A model generated the notes under the pieces. The model worked only from the letters and a program-made list of their open reading frames with translations. It had not been told where the DNA came from and did not search any database. The position numbers and the translations under genes are program-made. Shown in pieces: positions 25,463 through 37,472 of a stretch of 64,000 nucleotides of DNA (positions are counted from its first letter, which is position 1; every line of letters starts with the position of its first letter). The DNA lies in contig JXTB01000549.1 of the NCBI GenBank assembly GCA_002914805.1, forward strand, positions 1 to 64,000. Reading direction: 5' to 3'. Origin of the DNA: Parasponia andersonii. Its lineage: Eukaryota > Streptophyta > Magnoliopsida > Rosales > Cannabaceae.

Positions 25463-25702
25463 AATAGAATATGAATACAATAGAATTAAAATAGAATGAT
25501 TAACTGAATCTAGTTCCTTTGTTTGGTATAGTATTGATATTAATATCAAAATCATAATTACTATGTTTGGTTCATAATTAAAAATAGAATATGAATACAA
25601 TAGAATTAGAATAGAATGATTAACTGAATCTAGTTCCTTTGTTTGGTATAGTATTGATATTAATATCAAAATCATAATTACTATGTTTGGTTCATAATTA
25701 AA
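25463..25702. repeat. 120-bp tandem duplication
   Basis: Units 25463-25582 and 25583-25702 differ at only a few positions. Each holds CTAGTTCCTTTGTTTGGTAT and a short inverted motif (GATATTAATATC). Confidence 0.85.
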
Positions 25703-26785
25703 ATGAAACGAAAAAAATACTATTTTTACAAAAAAATCCCTAGCTTTTAATCTTGAATTTTTGTTTTATAATATATTAAGAAATTGATTAAAAGTCTACT
25801 ATTTTATATAAATAATGGCAATTATTATATTGGAATAAAAATACTAACTACCAAACAAGACAAAGTGATCTATTTTTTTTTCACCAAATTCATGCTTATT
25901 ATTATTTTAGTGAATTTAAATAAACCCTATATGTAATATAGTGACATATACAATATTCATCAAATAATACATCTACATTTCAGACCCATTTAGTGATTTA
26001 ATCCAATAAAATTGAGTTGTGAATTTGATTATTGGGACCGAAATATAAGATGTAAATAATATATATGTTTATACACGATCTTTTCTAAGTCTTACAAAAA
26101 TATTAAAATAAAATTAGATTTGATATTTAGATAATTTTAAAGGATAATTTTGGGAATAATATATTTTATTTAATTTTACAATGGAATGGAATAAGTATTC
26201 CACTGGTCTTCTTTAGGAATAATTACTCGCCTAATTTGGTGGAATATCTATTCCAATATTTTTTTTGTTCAACCAAACAAAGGAATAAAATTCTATTAGA
26301 ATTACCATTCCATTCAAACTAAGTACTATCTAAGTAACTGAAATAAAAGTTGAGCAACAAAGGTATTAATATGCATACAAATAATAGAGGTAACCAAAAA
26401 AAAAAAAATCAGATTTAGGAATTAATAAAAACACAATCTGCGAGTTATGCTTAAGTTAGCTATAAATCGATGGGAATAGAATTTTAGGTAAAAATTTCAC
26501 CATAGAGAAATTAACAATTTTAACTCGCGGACATTTTAAACTGCTTTTATAGAACCTCCATTGAGCTCTATGAACTTTGGCAACAAATGAAACTATGCAA
26601 GTTATTTTGTAAAAAAAAAAAAAAAGTGAGTGGAAGTGACTAGGGAAGAAATTAAGATTGACTAATAGATGGAGAATGCAAGAAAGGAAAAGGGGTTTTG
26701 AAAGGATATGGTAATCAAGATGTTCCTTTCTTATAGTTTCATCAAAAATATGGAGAAAAAGAATATTTTAATAGAGTAGATTTCT

Positions 26786-27281
26786 ATTTAGGATTGATTC
26801 TAGATATTATTTTTAGCTTTTAAAAATGATTAAAATAGGTAAAGAGGAAGAAGATGTTTGGTAAATTTTAGCTTTTGGTCAACAAATTCTATAAATAATT
26901 ATATAACTGTCATTTTAAGCATAATTTGAGAAGCAATGTAAGGATTAGTTTCAAAACTAATTCTACTGTCATAATACAAATTGTATAAAATATTATTTTA
27001 TAATACACATAATCTATAGTTTATCAAATACTTAAGCCTCATTTAGGATTACTTCTGGATGTTACTTTTAGCTTTTTAAAGCGGTTAGGAAAAAAAGAGG
27101 GAGGGGGGACGGGGTGACTGAGATGTGTTTGTAAGTGTATACTGTTAGTTAATAAATTTTGAAAGTTGTTATATAACCACTACTTTAAGCAAAATTTGAG
27201 AAACATGGGTTGTATTATTTTTAAAATTGATTATACTTCCATAATATAAATCATCTAAAATATCATTTAAAAGTACATATA
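26786..27281. repeat. Diverged tandem pair of about 255 bp, second copy interrupted
   Basis: Copies start at 26786 and 27041, both with ATTTAGGATT. They share TTTTTAGCTTTT, AATTTGAGAA and CATAATA-rich blocks at an estimated 70-75% identity. The second copy is cut at about 27281, and its missing tail appears to resume at about 28060 (CATATAATCTATAATTTACT matching the first copy's CACATAATCTATAGTTTATC). Confidence 0.6.
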
Positions 27282-28059
27282 TAGTGGTAAAAAAATAATC
27301 CAATGATTAAGAGCCCAAAAATGATGGAATCATTCACCCAACTAAACCCGTCAGTACCATGATTAGGACAAATAATCATTCATTGCTTTTTGGAAAGCCC
27401 AACCCACAGAGTTGGCTCTAACTCATGAAAGAATTAAGTCCTACCAGCCAAAGTCTCTACCTAAGACCTCGGTCAAACTCACAACCAAATGACCCGTAAC
27501 TGACTCCAAACGATTAGAGATACTCCTTCAATAGAGCTATAGTACACAACCTAGTTTGACAAGATGACTTAAAAAAGAGTAACTATGTGCCACGAATCCA
27601 AGTTTAGAGTAGCAGGCTCATACGAGTCTTAGAAGAATCCTACAAATAGAGGACTAAAGGGAGATGAAAGGGTATCATAACTGATATTCATTTTTCTTGA
27701 TGGTATGTTTAATCTCATTTACTTACTCTTGACTAGATTTTAACCTTCACTTTTACTTACATCCCTCTCCTAAGACTAAGGTTTTATAGATTATCCCAGA
27801 GTTATTCGGGAAACCCATATCATTCATCGTCCACTTGTAAGGCTCCATACCTTCAATCTCTAACTTTATTTTTCATATTTTTTATTCAATTGGTTATTTG
27901 TCTTATTGCTTACACTTTTTGTCAATTTGATTACTGATTTGCACGTCAAAGTCCCTTTGGTTGGCACAATCTTGGTGTCCCCATCTAAGTTATGGCGTCC
28001 TTTCGTTTTGATAGATTATTTGTGGCCTAATTCTATAATTATAGAAATGAGCATCTACA
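27282..28059. mobile_element. Possible solo LTR (unclassified), nested in the 255-bp repeat
   Basis: A 778-bp segment of distinctly higher GC interrupts a repeat copy and is flanked on both sides by ACATATA (27275-27281 and 28060-28066), as expected for a target duplication. Inside are an LTR-like CTACAAATAGAGG promoter-type motif near 27639-27651 and no coding content. The TG start is not clear-cut, so the class is an inference. Confidence 0.45.
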
Positions 28060-29156
28060 ACATATAATCTATAATTTACTAAATACTTAGATATTATTTT
28101 TAAATAATACAATAGCTTTGTAAATTAAATTTATCAAATGACACAACTATAGCATAACAATAGCACACCACAATAATACCAAACTAACCATTAGATATGT
28201 TGCTTTTAAATAGTATAATAGTTTTGTAAATTAAATTTATCGAATGCTAAGATATTTTTTCTCACTACTACTTCTTGTTCACAATACAACTACAACAAAG
28301 CTACAGTATACCACAACATATTAACACCAAAGTAGCCCTTATTATACACTCATTCTCTAGATCACCATTAAATTTGGGTTTTGGAAAAAAATATTTTTCT
28401 TGTTCTTATTTCTTTCCTATTTGTATTTACTTTTTATTATATTTTGGTGTATCAAATTTATTTATACACTTACTCTTTTAATCATCATTCAATTTTATCC
28501 GGGGCATTAAAAATACACCTACAATAGGGGCAAAATGGCTCCTATAATAGAATCTCCCAAAATGAGTTCCTTTAAATAAAATAACAAATCCCATTATTAG
28601 TGGACCCCTTCAATCCACACTCTAACACTAATATAGGTCCTACTTTTAAAAAACCTTTTTTTTTTTATAACTTAAGATTTAAACTAAATTAAAAGATTGT
28701 TATTTCACACCTCAAATTCCTCAATGCTAATGGGTAGACCTTATAAAGAATACTTTTGATATATTCCAATGTTAAATTAAATATAGAATAGTATTAAGCA
28801 CGTCTCAATCCTTATCGTTTCACTTTTTTTTTTTTTTATTAATCTAATCTCGCACACCAAACATACTCCTAAGATATTTACTTTTCCAACATGTACTTTA
28901 CCATTACACCAAATACACTCTCAAGATATTTATTTTCCGACATGTACTTTACGATTATACTAAGATGGGATACTCTTCCTTTGCATATACTAGCAATAAT
29001 AATGTGCTCCTAGCAAATGGTCAAATTTACTAGTTTCAAAATATATACATCATTTTTACCATATCAAATATAAGATACACTCGATATAAGAACTAATATA
29101 CATTAGTATAAAATTGACTCACTAAAAATCTGATCTAGTGATGTATCGTATAAACT

Positions 29157-29201
29157 GTCATTTTACTATAAAAATAACTTTTATTTTTATAGTAAAATGA
29201 C
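29157..29201. repeat. Perfect 21-bp inverted repeat with 3-bp loop, core of a foldback element
   Basis: Arms 29157-29177 (GTCATTTTACTATAAAAATA...) and 29181-29201 are exact complements around CTT. Complementarity continues outwards after a 2-base offset (ATAAACT and GAGTTTAT). Similar half-elements occur near 29612-29690 and 49810-49870, so it looks like a small MITE family. Confidence 0.7.
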
Positions 29202-29243
29202 TGAGTTTATCAGTTCTATGTAGTTGCATATCAGTTTTACTAT

Positions 29244-29477
29244 ATAAGATATTAGATATGTGCAATATAATAAATGATATACATGGTCGGTTCGGATAGT
29301 TTTACTTTGATAAATAAAAGTTCGAGAAGACCGTTCTAAAAAAGTTAGCGGGTTCATAGTATAAGATATTAGATATGTTCAATGTAATAAATGATATACA
29401 AGGCCGTTTCGGATAAGTTTTAGTTCAAGAAGTAAAAGTTCTAAAAGCCTGTTCTAGAAAAGTTAATGGTTCATAGT
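29244..29477. repeat. 117-bp diverged tandem duplication
   Basis: Copies start at 29244 and 29361, both ATAAGATATTAGATATG, and share AATAAATGATATACA and GTTCATAGT blocks. It sits directly next to the foldback core. Confidence 0.75.
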
Positions 29478-31340
29478 TCTTTAAAAAAAGTCTTATGAAT
29501 AAAAGAAGATCTTATAAAAAGTCATCCAAACATGCATTCCTAAAAGTGATTTTTGAGCCTAAGATATCTTAGGAAGCCATGCGTCCATGCCAAATAGACT
29601 CACATTTGTACAAAACTGATTTAGTGATATTTATGTACTGATGTTTGATATACTTCTGTCATTTTACTATAAAAATGATAATAGAGACATGTATTAAATG
29701 AAGTGTACAAAAGGATCATTTGTTATAAATACGTACTATGATAGTAGTCTAGTAGAGCTTTCAAAATAATAATAATAATAATATAGCAGTAGCAATAATA
29801 ATAATATTAAGCTCTTAAATGATTGGGAAATTGACATAAATTGTAGTAATTTTGACTTTTTTTTGGGAGTGTTTTGTGCTTTAATGCTGATCCGGAGCCC
29901 GCTAGTGTTCTTGGAATAGATCCGTTGGATGGGCCGACTCTGAAATGGCAACTCTATATTCTATGAACCGCAGGCCGCAGCTGGAGTAAGCCCGTGATGG
30001 CACTGATGACGGTTAGCCCTTTAGGAGAAACTCAAATATTTCTGAAATCGACAACATTACAAATTTGGAAGGCCCCTTCGGAAAAAAAAAAAAAAAAAAA
30101 AAAAAACGAAGGAAAGAAATTTGGAAGTCTACTAGAGAAGTTCTAGCTCATATTTTATAGCACGCTTTATTTATTATTATTCTCTTCTATTAGAGAAACG
30201 GGTTTGACAAACAAGAGTTGTTTAGCACAGGAATATTGGTGAACCTTGAGATTAATCACCCATTTAGAGCCCATGAGATAAGACCAAGTGAGAGATAAAG
30301 CTTAATGTGCATGGTGAAGTGTCTTGTTAGTTTATACACTCGAATGAAATCAAATATAGCAAATGGCGCAATTGATTAACATAAAGTTTTCCACTTCATA
30401 TGGTAGTGCAAAGAAGGATAAATATTAATAACAAATTACGAGCTTTTTTACCACAAATTTCAGGTGACCTAAACTTTGTAGTAGGGAACACCTATGCCTA
30501 GTGTGAGTTTATGGATGTTAAATATCACCTAAGGACGTTTGAGATGTAAAGAAAAGAAATATATAACATATTGAAAGTTTATAAAATTCTCTGTTCAGAG
30601 AGAGCCAAAGTTATTTGAAAGGAAAAGAAAAAAATTCTTTCTCACTGAGCATGTATCTGATCATTTTATATGAGCATATTTTTGTAGGATGGAATTATAA
30701 TGAGTCTAGTATGAAAAGAAAAAGAAAGCTTATAATAGTGGTTGCGATCGCGGGTCATTAATAGTTGTGTGTATGATAATCTCTGTCGAGTTAGGGGATA
30801 TAATGATGTTATTTGGCATAATGGAAATTGCCTTATTACCTCACTAAGCAGCAATTGCTATCCTTGGGCCTCACCTAAATATGGTTAGTAATATATGGGC
30901 AAAATTGATTTTTAGAAACAACATGAATATCACACAACTAAAAGTTAATTTTGTTGCAAATTTTCATAACATATAATAAGAAAAAACTAATTACATATTC
31001 GAGATCCCAACACATAAGTCCCTTGAAAAAATTTGTTATTATTATTTTTTTGTTCGTGCATAATTTTGAAAAACCAAAATGCTCAAGTGATTTTATTCAA
31101 ACATGCTAAGCTCGAGCGAATCCTTCCATTCACTCAAGAAATTAATTACAAGTTCTTTTCCCCTTCCTCAAGTTATTTTCGATGTACTCTGTCTTTTTTT
31201 TTTTTTTTTTAATCTCCCTTTCTTCTTCTTCTTCTTCTCTTTTTCGTTGTGGAGGTCTCTCTTCTTTATCTTGGGCTATAATTTTTTTTTAAAATGTTTT
31301 TTTTCTCTTCTCTTGATTACCTTCTCTGGACAATTTAAAT

Positions 31341-34300
31341 TTAACATTTGGGAAGATCGCTTGGAGGTGGTAGAAGTGACTCATTAGGTCCTTTCCCATT
31401 GTCCACCAAAAATGCCATCTTAAGCCCCCATGTGGTGTGGACTTCCAAATGGCAATGCATGAACCAAACTCCTGCTCAACATTATGTAACAACTTTTGGT
31501 CAAATCACTTTAACATAATAAGCAAGAAATATAAGGAGCACCTTAGGACCAAAACTTGTCTCATTTAGCTAAGTCATTGTCTGTTTCCACCATAGTACAA
31601 AGACAAGTTACAATATTTAGTATATTATTATAAATATTTTATGCAAAACAAAAAACGACTACCCATGAACCAATGGTGACTCTCTAACTTGACCACCTAC
31701 TAAGTTGCCCATAGAATATTAAATCATTTAAGTCTAAGTTTATACCTAATAAGCTCATATATTTTAATCTAAGAATATTCTTAAAATTTGAGATAGAAAC
31801 ATTCAGATTACCTTTTTGCCCCTCCATACTGAGAAATACTTTTTTGTAAAAGAAAAAAAAATGCCTTCTAGTTTTCCGAGTTTTAGAACATATAATAGCA
31901 TTATTCTCCTAAATAATAAATTAAAAAAATAATAATAAAGGATATCATTTTTTTTTAATAATTTAAAAATTAATACCTGGATTGTCTGCACGGAACCTGA
32001 TAGCGGTCCATCCGCCGGAGGGAACCCCAACTGTATTCCTCTCAACCGGATCAACAAGGTTGAAGCTCTTGGAATCATTGGTGGCATTATAGTTCCCGAG
32101 TCCCCGACCCACCACGAAAAAATTGAACCCATGAAGATGAATCGGGTGGTTCTCGGGCGCTATAAGCCCAGTGTCCTGCAAAACCAGCTCCACCGTCGTG
32201 TTGTACGCCAGTCGGTAAACCTTGGTCCCGTTCACCGTCGCCATATTCGACAGCGAAGCTCCGGTGAAATTGAACATGGTCGTCGGGTTCCCCGGAAAGT
32301 CGGTGCTGAAGACTCCGCTGATGTTGAAGAAATGGGCCTGGAGCAGGGCCGTAGTGGGCATAACGAAGGTGACGTTGTTGATGCTGGCCACGACCCGGCT
32401 TCCATTTCCGGCTCTACAAGTCGGACATGGGTTTATCCCGAGGCCCACCGTGAAGAAAAGTTTGTGGTCAACATTCGATGGGACTTGTGCAGGGTAGGTG
32501 TTTGAGTTAAGGCTTCTGAGAGCGTTTATGAACTTGTTGGCGACCTGGGTGGCGTTTTGGGGAGGTGGGGTGGTGAGTGTTGTTGGGGAGTTGGCTAAGG
32601 TGCCCGAGTAGTGGAGCGTGGCGGTTGCGGTGGCGTTGTCGACCGCGATTGGGGAGTCCATGAAGGGTGAGGCTGTGACCAAGTACTTGCCCGAGTTTTG
32701 GTCAGCGGTGACTAGAACGTTTGTGGTTTGGCCCGGGGCGATGACAATTGTGTCGATGGAGAAGGGCTTTACGTAGGTGGCGTCGACTTCGACAACGGTT
32801 AGTTTGTGGCCGGCGATCTTGAAGAATAGCTCTTCATTGAGCGCAGCGTTGATAATGCGCAGTAGGTATGTCTTGTCGGTTTCGACTGGCAACGTTAACC
32901 CGCCTGCATGCACCACCACGTTAATTAATTAACACTTTAGTATTAAAACTTGAACCAAGAACTTATTGTCTCTTGGCTCACCACGGTTCACATGTCACAA
33001 CTTGTTAGATTAGATGACTAGAGCTTAGTCACTTGTTACAAATTTGTAGTGTTTAAATAGAATTGGGCTACTTAATTATATTATTTCATTCTCAAAATTG
33101 GGACAAAAAGGATTGTCCATCCGAAAATTTATATTCTTTTTGGAAATTCCTAGAAAATTTTAGGTAGTAATTAGGGAATATCCGATTATTATCGATTAGA
33201 TTACTAACCTTGTGAAGAACAACTTGAGACGGGTCCAGTATTACCGTTGATCGTGTGGGCATCGGAGACGTTTGGTGCCAATCCGGAGGTTAGAGCTTCG
33301 TTGATGACGGCTTCAGTATCCGACTTCCACCACTCAGCTGCAAGGTCATTGTATAAAAATATTATTTATCTGCTAATTAGTAATTACCAAGTTTTACAAT
33401 TTTTGTTTCTTTTTTTTTTTTTCATACCAAGTTTTACGTTTTCAGCCATATTGATTATAATAATTGATAATATACTTAATTTTGTCCCTCTAGATAACAA
33501 CCCATCACATCATGTTTGATCACACACAGTGCTAATCGTACGTGCTACATAACAATAATAGTAATATTTGCCAACTATAAAGCAAAAGAAAAAACGAAAA
33601 ACAAAATATAGAGAATTATTTACAATATAAAATAATTGTGAGATGGATCGAAACTGATCACCTAATACAACGACAACTTCCTTGTGGGGTGCAGGAAACG
33701 GATACGGCACGCCAAGCTTGGGCAAGATGACTAGGGCGCCATGGACGGTGGCCCTCAGCCAGAGAATGTGAGCGTGCCAAAGTAGGGTTCCCCGTTGCCC
33801 TGTAATGGTGAAATTGTACACGTAGCTTTGGCCCGGTCGGATCGGGCACTGCGTGATGTATGCAGGCCCATCTGCCCACCCAGTTCGAAGTTGCCGGACT
33901 CCATGCCTGTCCAAATTGTACAAACAAAAAAAGTCACTCGTCATTTTGGAGTATATACTATATTAAATTAAGTTTGGTATGAGGCTAGTTTAAGTACGTG
34001 GTTGGTGGATGAGTGTGTAACGATTATTTTATTGAAAGAAAAATAAATTTGGTACATAGTAACAAATTGTATTAATTCCATTAAAAAAAGTGTATTAATT
34101 TTTTTTATTAATATTATGATTGATGCTTTTGACGCATGTTTGGGATCCACGTGAACTCGTCAAAATGCATTAATATGATGTAGCATATATATATTCTTCG
34201 TTTTTATTTTAATATTACATTCATGTACTCTTACCAGTGGACGCTAACGTTGTATTTGACGTGGTTAACGACCTTGACAAGAACAGTGTCGTCTTCCCTA

Positions 34301-35401
34301 GCGTAGAGTGTGGGGCCGGGAAATTTTCCGTTAACGGTGACGATTGGCTTTGATGAACATAGTTTGGTTGTGTTCTTCAACACCACCTGCTTACGATACC
34401 CATGATTAGAGATACCAAACCGTGCGATAATTAAGCTCTAGAATTTTACTGGGCAGGCGTAACAAAAGTTGTGCGCAAGAAAAAGTTGCTATTTTCTAAT
34501 GGACCATTAAGCTTCAGAACGCAGTACGTAAGAAAGTAAGATAATAATCTTTTTTTTTTGAATGGTAAAGTAAGATAATAATTAAGTCTTAGAATTTCGT
34601 TGTTTTGTTTCGTTAAAAATCTCGAGACGTGCTTTTTAGGTTTTGATGGTGTACCTGCCATTTACTAAGTTTCAAAATTTAATTAAGTACATAATATAGT
34701 TCAAGGAAAGACATGATTAATAAAGGCCTGCGCTATGATTTTTTGCTTCATTTGAAGTTTCCCTTACGGTGTATAAGTGTACGTACATATTCGTTTTAAC
34801 AATCTGTTTAAGAAACTTAGCCACGTATATAAATGTATGGTTGCCAATCAGTAATTAAGAATTTATTTTAACAATTAGATTAATGATCTAATTATTATTA
34901 TCTATATATAATCACACTGAAAATATTAATGTAATATGTACTTAAGATGTATGATTATTGCCCAGTTTCAAAAAAGATGTATGATTACCGACTATAAGTT
35001 CCGAAAGTAGAGCCCGACAGAACAAATAAAATGTTTTATTTGTTCCATGATGAAACATGCAAAATTAATTAGACAATAAATCATTTTTTTTTCGGTATAT
35101 ATATGTACTAGTTAAAGAAGTCACTGATTGTATATAGTAGGTTCATAATCATTTCATTACTATTTGAAATTCCATGCTCAAACATGTTGTCAAATTGTAC
35201 GTGCCACTCTTTATTGGCCACCATCGATGATATTTCCAAGCACATATTACTTATTTTTCCTCTAAACTAATCACATCTTAAATATTAAATAATAATCATT
35301 TAATTACTCACATTGAACTTGTAGTGCCGGACTCTGCATTCAACTAAAGCCGGGAAAAGGCATGCCACAAGTACCAGAAGACGAATCCAAGAGTACTCCA
35401 T
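31341..35401 (-). CDS. LAC4-like: Laccase, LAC4 type (secreted multicopper oxidase), complete, six exons
   Basis: Laccases oxidise monolignols with O2 in the cell wall, driving lignin polymerisation. Exons on the - strand are 35401-35312, 34386-34235, 33906-33662, 33337-33209, 32903-31977 and 31471-31341. All introns are GT-AG, and together the exons give 1674 bp, 557 residues, with no break. Residues 1-22 look like a signal peptide ([22 protein letters not shown]). All four copper motifs are intact: HWHG (80-83), WHAH (124-127), HPIHLHG (458-464) and HCHLEVH (520-526), with Leu531 in the axial position ten residues after Cys521. Asn-X-Ser/Thr glycosylation sites are frequent. Exon sizes of 152, 245 and 129 bp are those usual for plant laccases. 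The protein closely resembles Arabidopsis LAC4 in what I recall of that sequence, but close relatives (LAC10, LAC16) cannot be excluded. One small departure is LAEWWKSD where LGEWWKSD is usual. Confidence 0.95.
32834..32854 (-). promoter_or_regulatory. miR397 target site in laccase exon 5
   Basis: The 21-base + strand sequence here equals the canonical plant miR397a sequence (as I remember it) except at positions 9 and 21, and both differences become G:U pairs. The mRNA region encodes I-N-A-A-L-N-E. miR397 is known to cleave transcripts of LAC2, LAC4 and LAC17 at this conserved place, so this gene should be under the same control. Confidence 0.85.
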
Positions 35402-35526
35402 TAATTTCTCTCTAGTACTAGCTAGTCGATCTCTAGATCTCTTTTTCTCTCTTTTTCTTTGCTAATGTGTTTTTGTCTTCCTGGCTTGTTGCATTCATGT
35501 ATGACTTATCAACATCGATCTCACCC

Positions 35527-35536
35527 TTATTATAAA
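35527..35536 (-). promoter_or_regulatory. Likely TATA box of the laccase gene
   Basis: On the - strand this reads TTTATAATAA, about 126 bp upstream of the start codon, in a good place for a core promoter with a short 5' leader. It sits within a short palindrome (ACCCTTTATAATAAGGGT). Confidence 0.55.
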
Positions 35537-35574
35537 GGGTGACAAGGCCATTGATGCCACGTCGTTTTTCTCCG

Positions 35575-35843
35575 GTTAGGTGGGTATGGCAATATATTCT
35601 TGAGTTACAAGGTTTCTTATTTTCTCACCACTAAGAATATTATTTCCTTAACTATGTTCTTAATTTCTTACTTGTTACATAAAGTTGCTTTTTTGATCCA
35701 TCGATCAACCAAATAAAGTAGGGTATATTAGTGGTAATTAAGGTCCTTAAAAAAGGAACCTACAACCTTATTCAGCTATTTTGGTTGGTTCGGGTATTTT
35801 AAGTATATGTATATGTTTTTTAAATAAGGTTGGCTTGGTTGGT
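35575..35843 (-). promoter_or_regulatory. Three AC elements upstream of the laccase
   Basis: On the gene's strand, 35575-35581 reads ACCTAAC (AC-III), and 35783-35789 and 35837-35843 both read ACCAACC (AC-II). They lie about 175-440 bp upstream of the start codon. AC elements are binding sites for wall MYB factors such as MYB58/MYB63, and LAC4 is a known direct target in Arabidopsis. Three forward copies in this span are more than chance would readily give. Confidence 0.6.
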
Positions 35844-37433
35844 TTTCTGTTTAGACTTACAATCACTGGTCTTGTCCTGATATTAATTATTTACTGATTA
35901 ATTATTCTTTATTCGTCTAGTTTTTGATAATGGATTTGTGTTGTCAATTCAGTTAGTGCTTAATAAATTAACAGGGACAAAAGGGCAGTTTTGATATTTG
36001 AATTTTTAAAATTTCCGTTTATATTTTTTTTAATATTTTAATGTACAGATATGCATATAATTGAAAAGAAAACGCAAAGTCTAGAAATGTGTATTTCCTC
36101 ATCTTATTTAACTACAAATCTATGAATCTAGCTTATTGGACTCTTAATTAAAGAGATTTAATAAAATTATCATTAAGGGAATGTCATCAAACTCTGAAAA
36201 TGAATAAATTCGACATTGTATAATATGTTATGTTGCTTGATTAATTACTACATCTAGAAAACATTCGGAAGAGGTTACATTTACCATTAATATTATATTA
36301 ATGTCTTTATTGCTTGTTTATGGGTCCTTGTAAATTCATTGCACGGTTTTCACATTCTTAACATTCTAGAATGAGTGATTTTAAATAGTTGAAGAGTCAA
36401 ACATCAGAAGAAAAAAAAAAAGCAACTAACGGTTATCACATTGGCTTCTTCCTTCCATTCCCCATTTTATTTCCCCACCATTGGTTTGAGTGTATATAGT
36501 TAGCAGTTCAAATACTATAGTGGAGTATTAGGTTGGTAATGCACATTTTTGATGATTTGAATAATATCATGAATTTGGAGAAGATCGGTGGAAACTAAAA
36601 CCCACATTTGGATGCTTAGCAAACAAATAAATTAATGGTTGAGATAGGCCTTTCAGGGTCATCTTCTGAAAGTAACCAAACGGATCATGATGGACATGAT
36701 AATTTGTCTGGAAGTCAGTTTAGACCAACTTGAGCTGTTGAGCTTACTTCTAACTCGTCACGAACCTTCTTTTTAATTTCTTCTCAAACTCTTTTCACTT
36801 CTCAGGAACTCTTCCTTCCTTTCTCATGAGATTAAAAATTCAGATTATATATATACAATGTATATATATATATATAGCACTAATTCGATAGATATATTTT
36901 TTTTAACTACACGTGGTATCATTTTAGACAATGAAAATTTATTATGCATATTTTTTATAATAAGAAAAAAAAATAACATTAATAATGTACATTATTTTTT
37001 CATGTACTTTATTATAGCTGTTGAATCATCGTTAGAAATGATCTTCTAATAGTTAATAAAAAATACCAACACATAAATAAAATAATAAAATAGCTACACA
37101 TAAATGAAAAAAATACCTAAATTAACAACTCTATATGTATATATCATTCTTTGTCCAATCAATGATATATTAATGCTACCTATGGTCACAATATATATGT
37201 ATATCATTGTTTGTCCACATATGGTCACATTGGCTCTATACATTAACAGTACGTTTTTTCTTCCTTATGCTTGGCACGATGTCTATTGCGTGCTGGGGAA
37301 AAAAAAGAAGAAAAGAAAAGAAAAATAGCAGTACTTTGATTTATTTATTTCTATGTCTTGAATGCTTTGGAAACAAAATTTAAAAAAATAACTTTTTTAT
37401 TTTTCATCAAAGAACCTTTTTTTTAAGGGTATC

Positions 37434-37472
<39 letters not shown>

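Larger units (their letters stand above)
24726..31340. other. Repeat-rich AT spacer, no gene seen
   Basis: This span holds small tandem duplications, a foldback element and an LTR-like insertion, each listed separately. The 139-codon frame at 25256-25675 (- strand) exists only because of the 120-bp duplication. The segment about 25130-26330 has many GGAATGGAAT/ATTCCATTCC-type words typical of plant MITEs, but clean ends could not be set. A run of 25 A at 30082-30106 is flanked by CCTTCG and CGAAGG. Confidence 0.5.

Noticed and set aside
25256-25675. A 139-codon - strand frame with an internal repeat
   Set aside because: It exists because a 120-bp unit (a multiple of three) is duplicated. Composition is low-complexity Ile/Leu/Tyr and it matches no family.
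30075-30112. A run of 25 A as the tail of a SINE or processed gene copy
   Set aside because: No pol III boxes, coding match or target duplication could be found upstream. The flanking CCTTCG/CGAAGG is too short to weigh.
32131-32505. + strand frames of 91-124 codons inside the laccase locus
   Set aside because: They are antisense shadows of laccase exon 5, whose - strand reading is conserved and complete.
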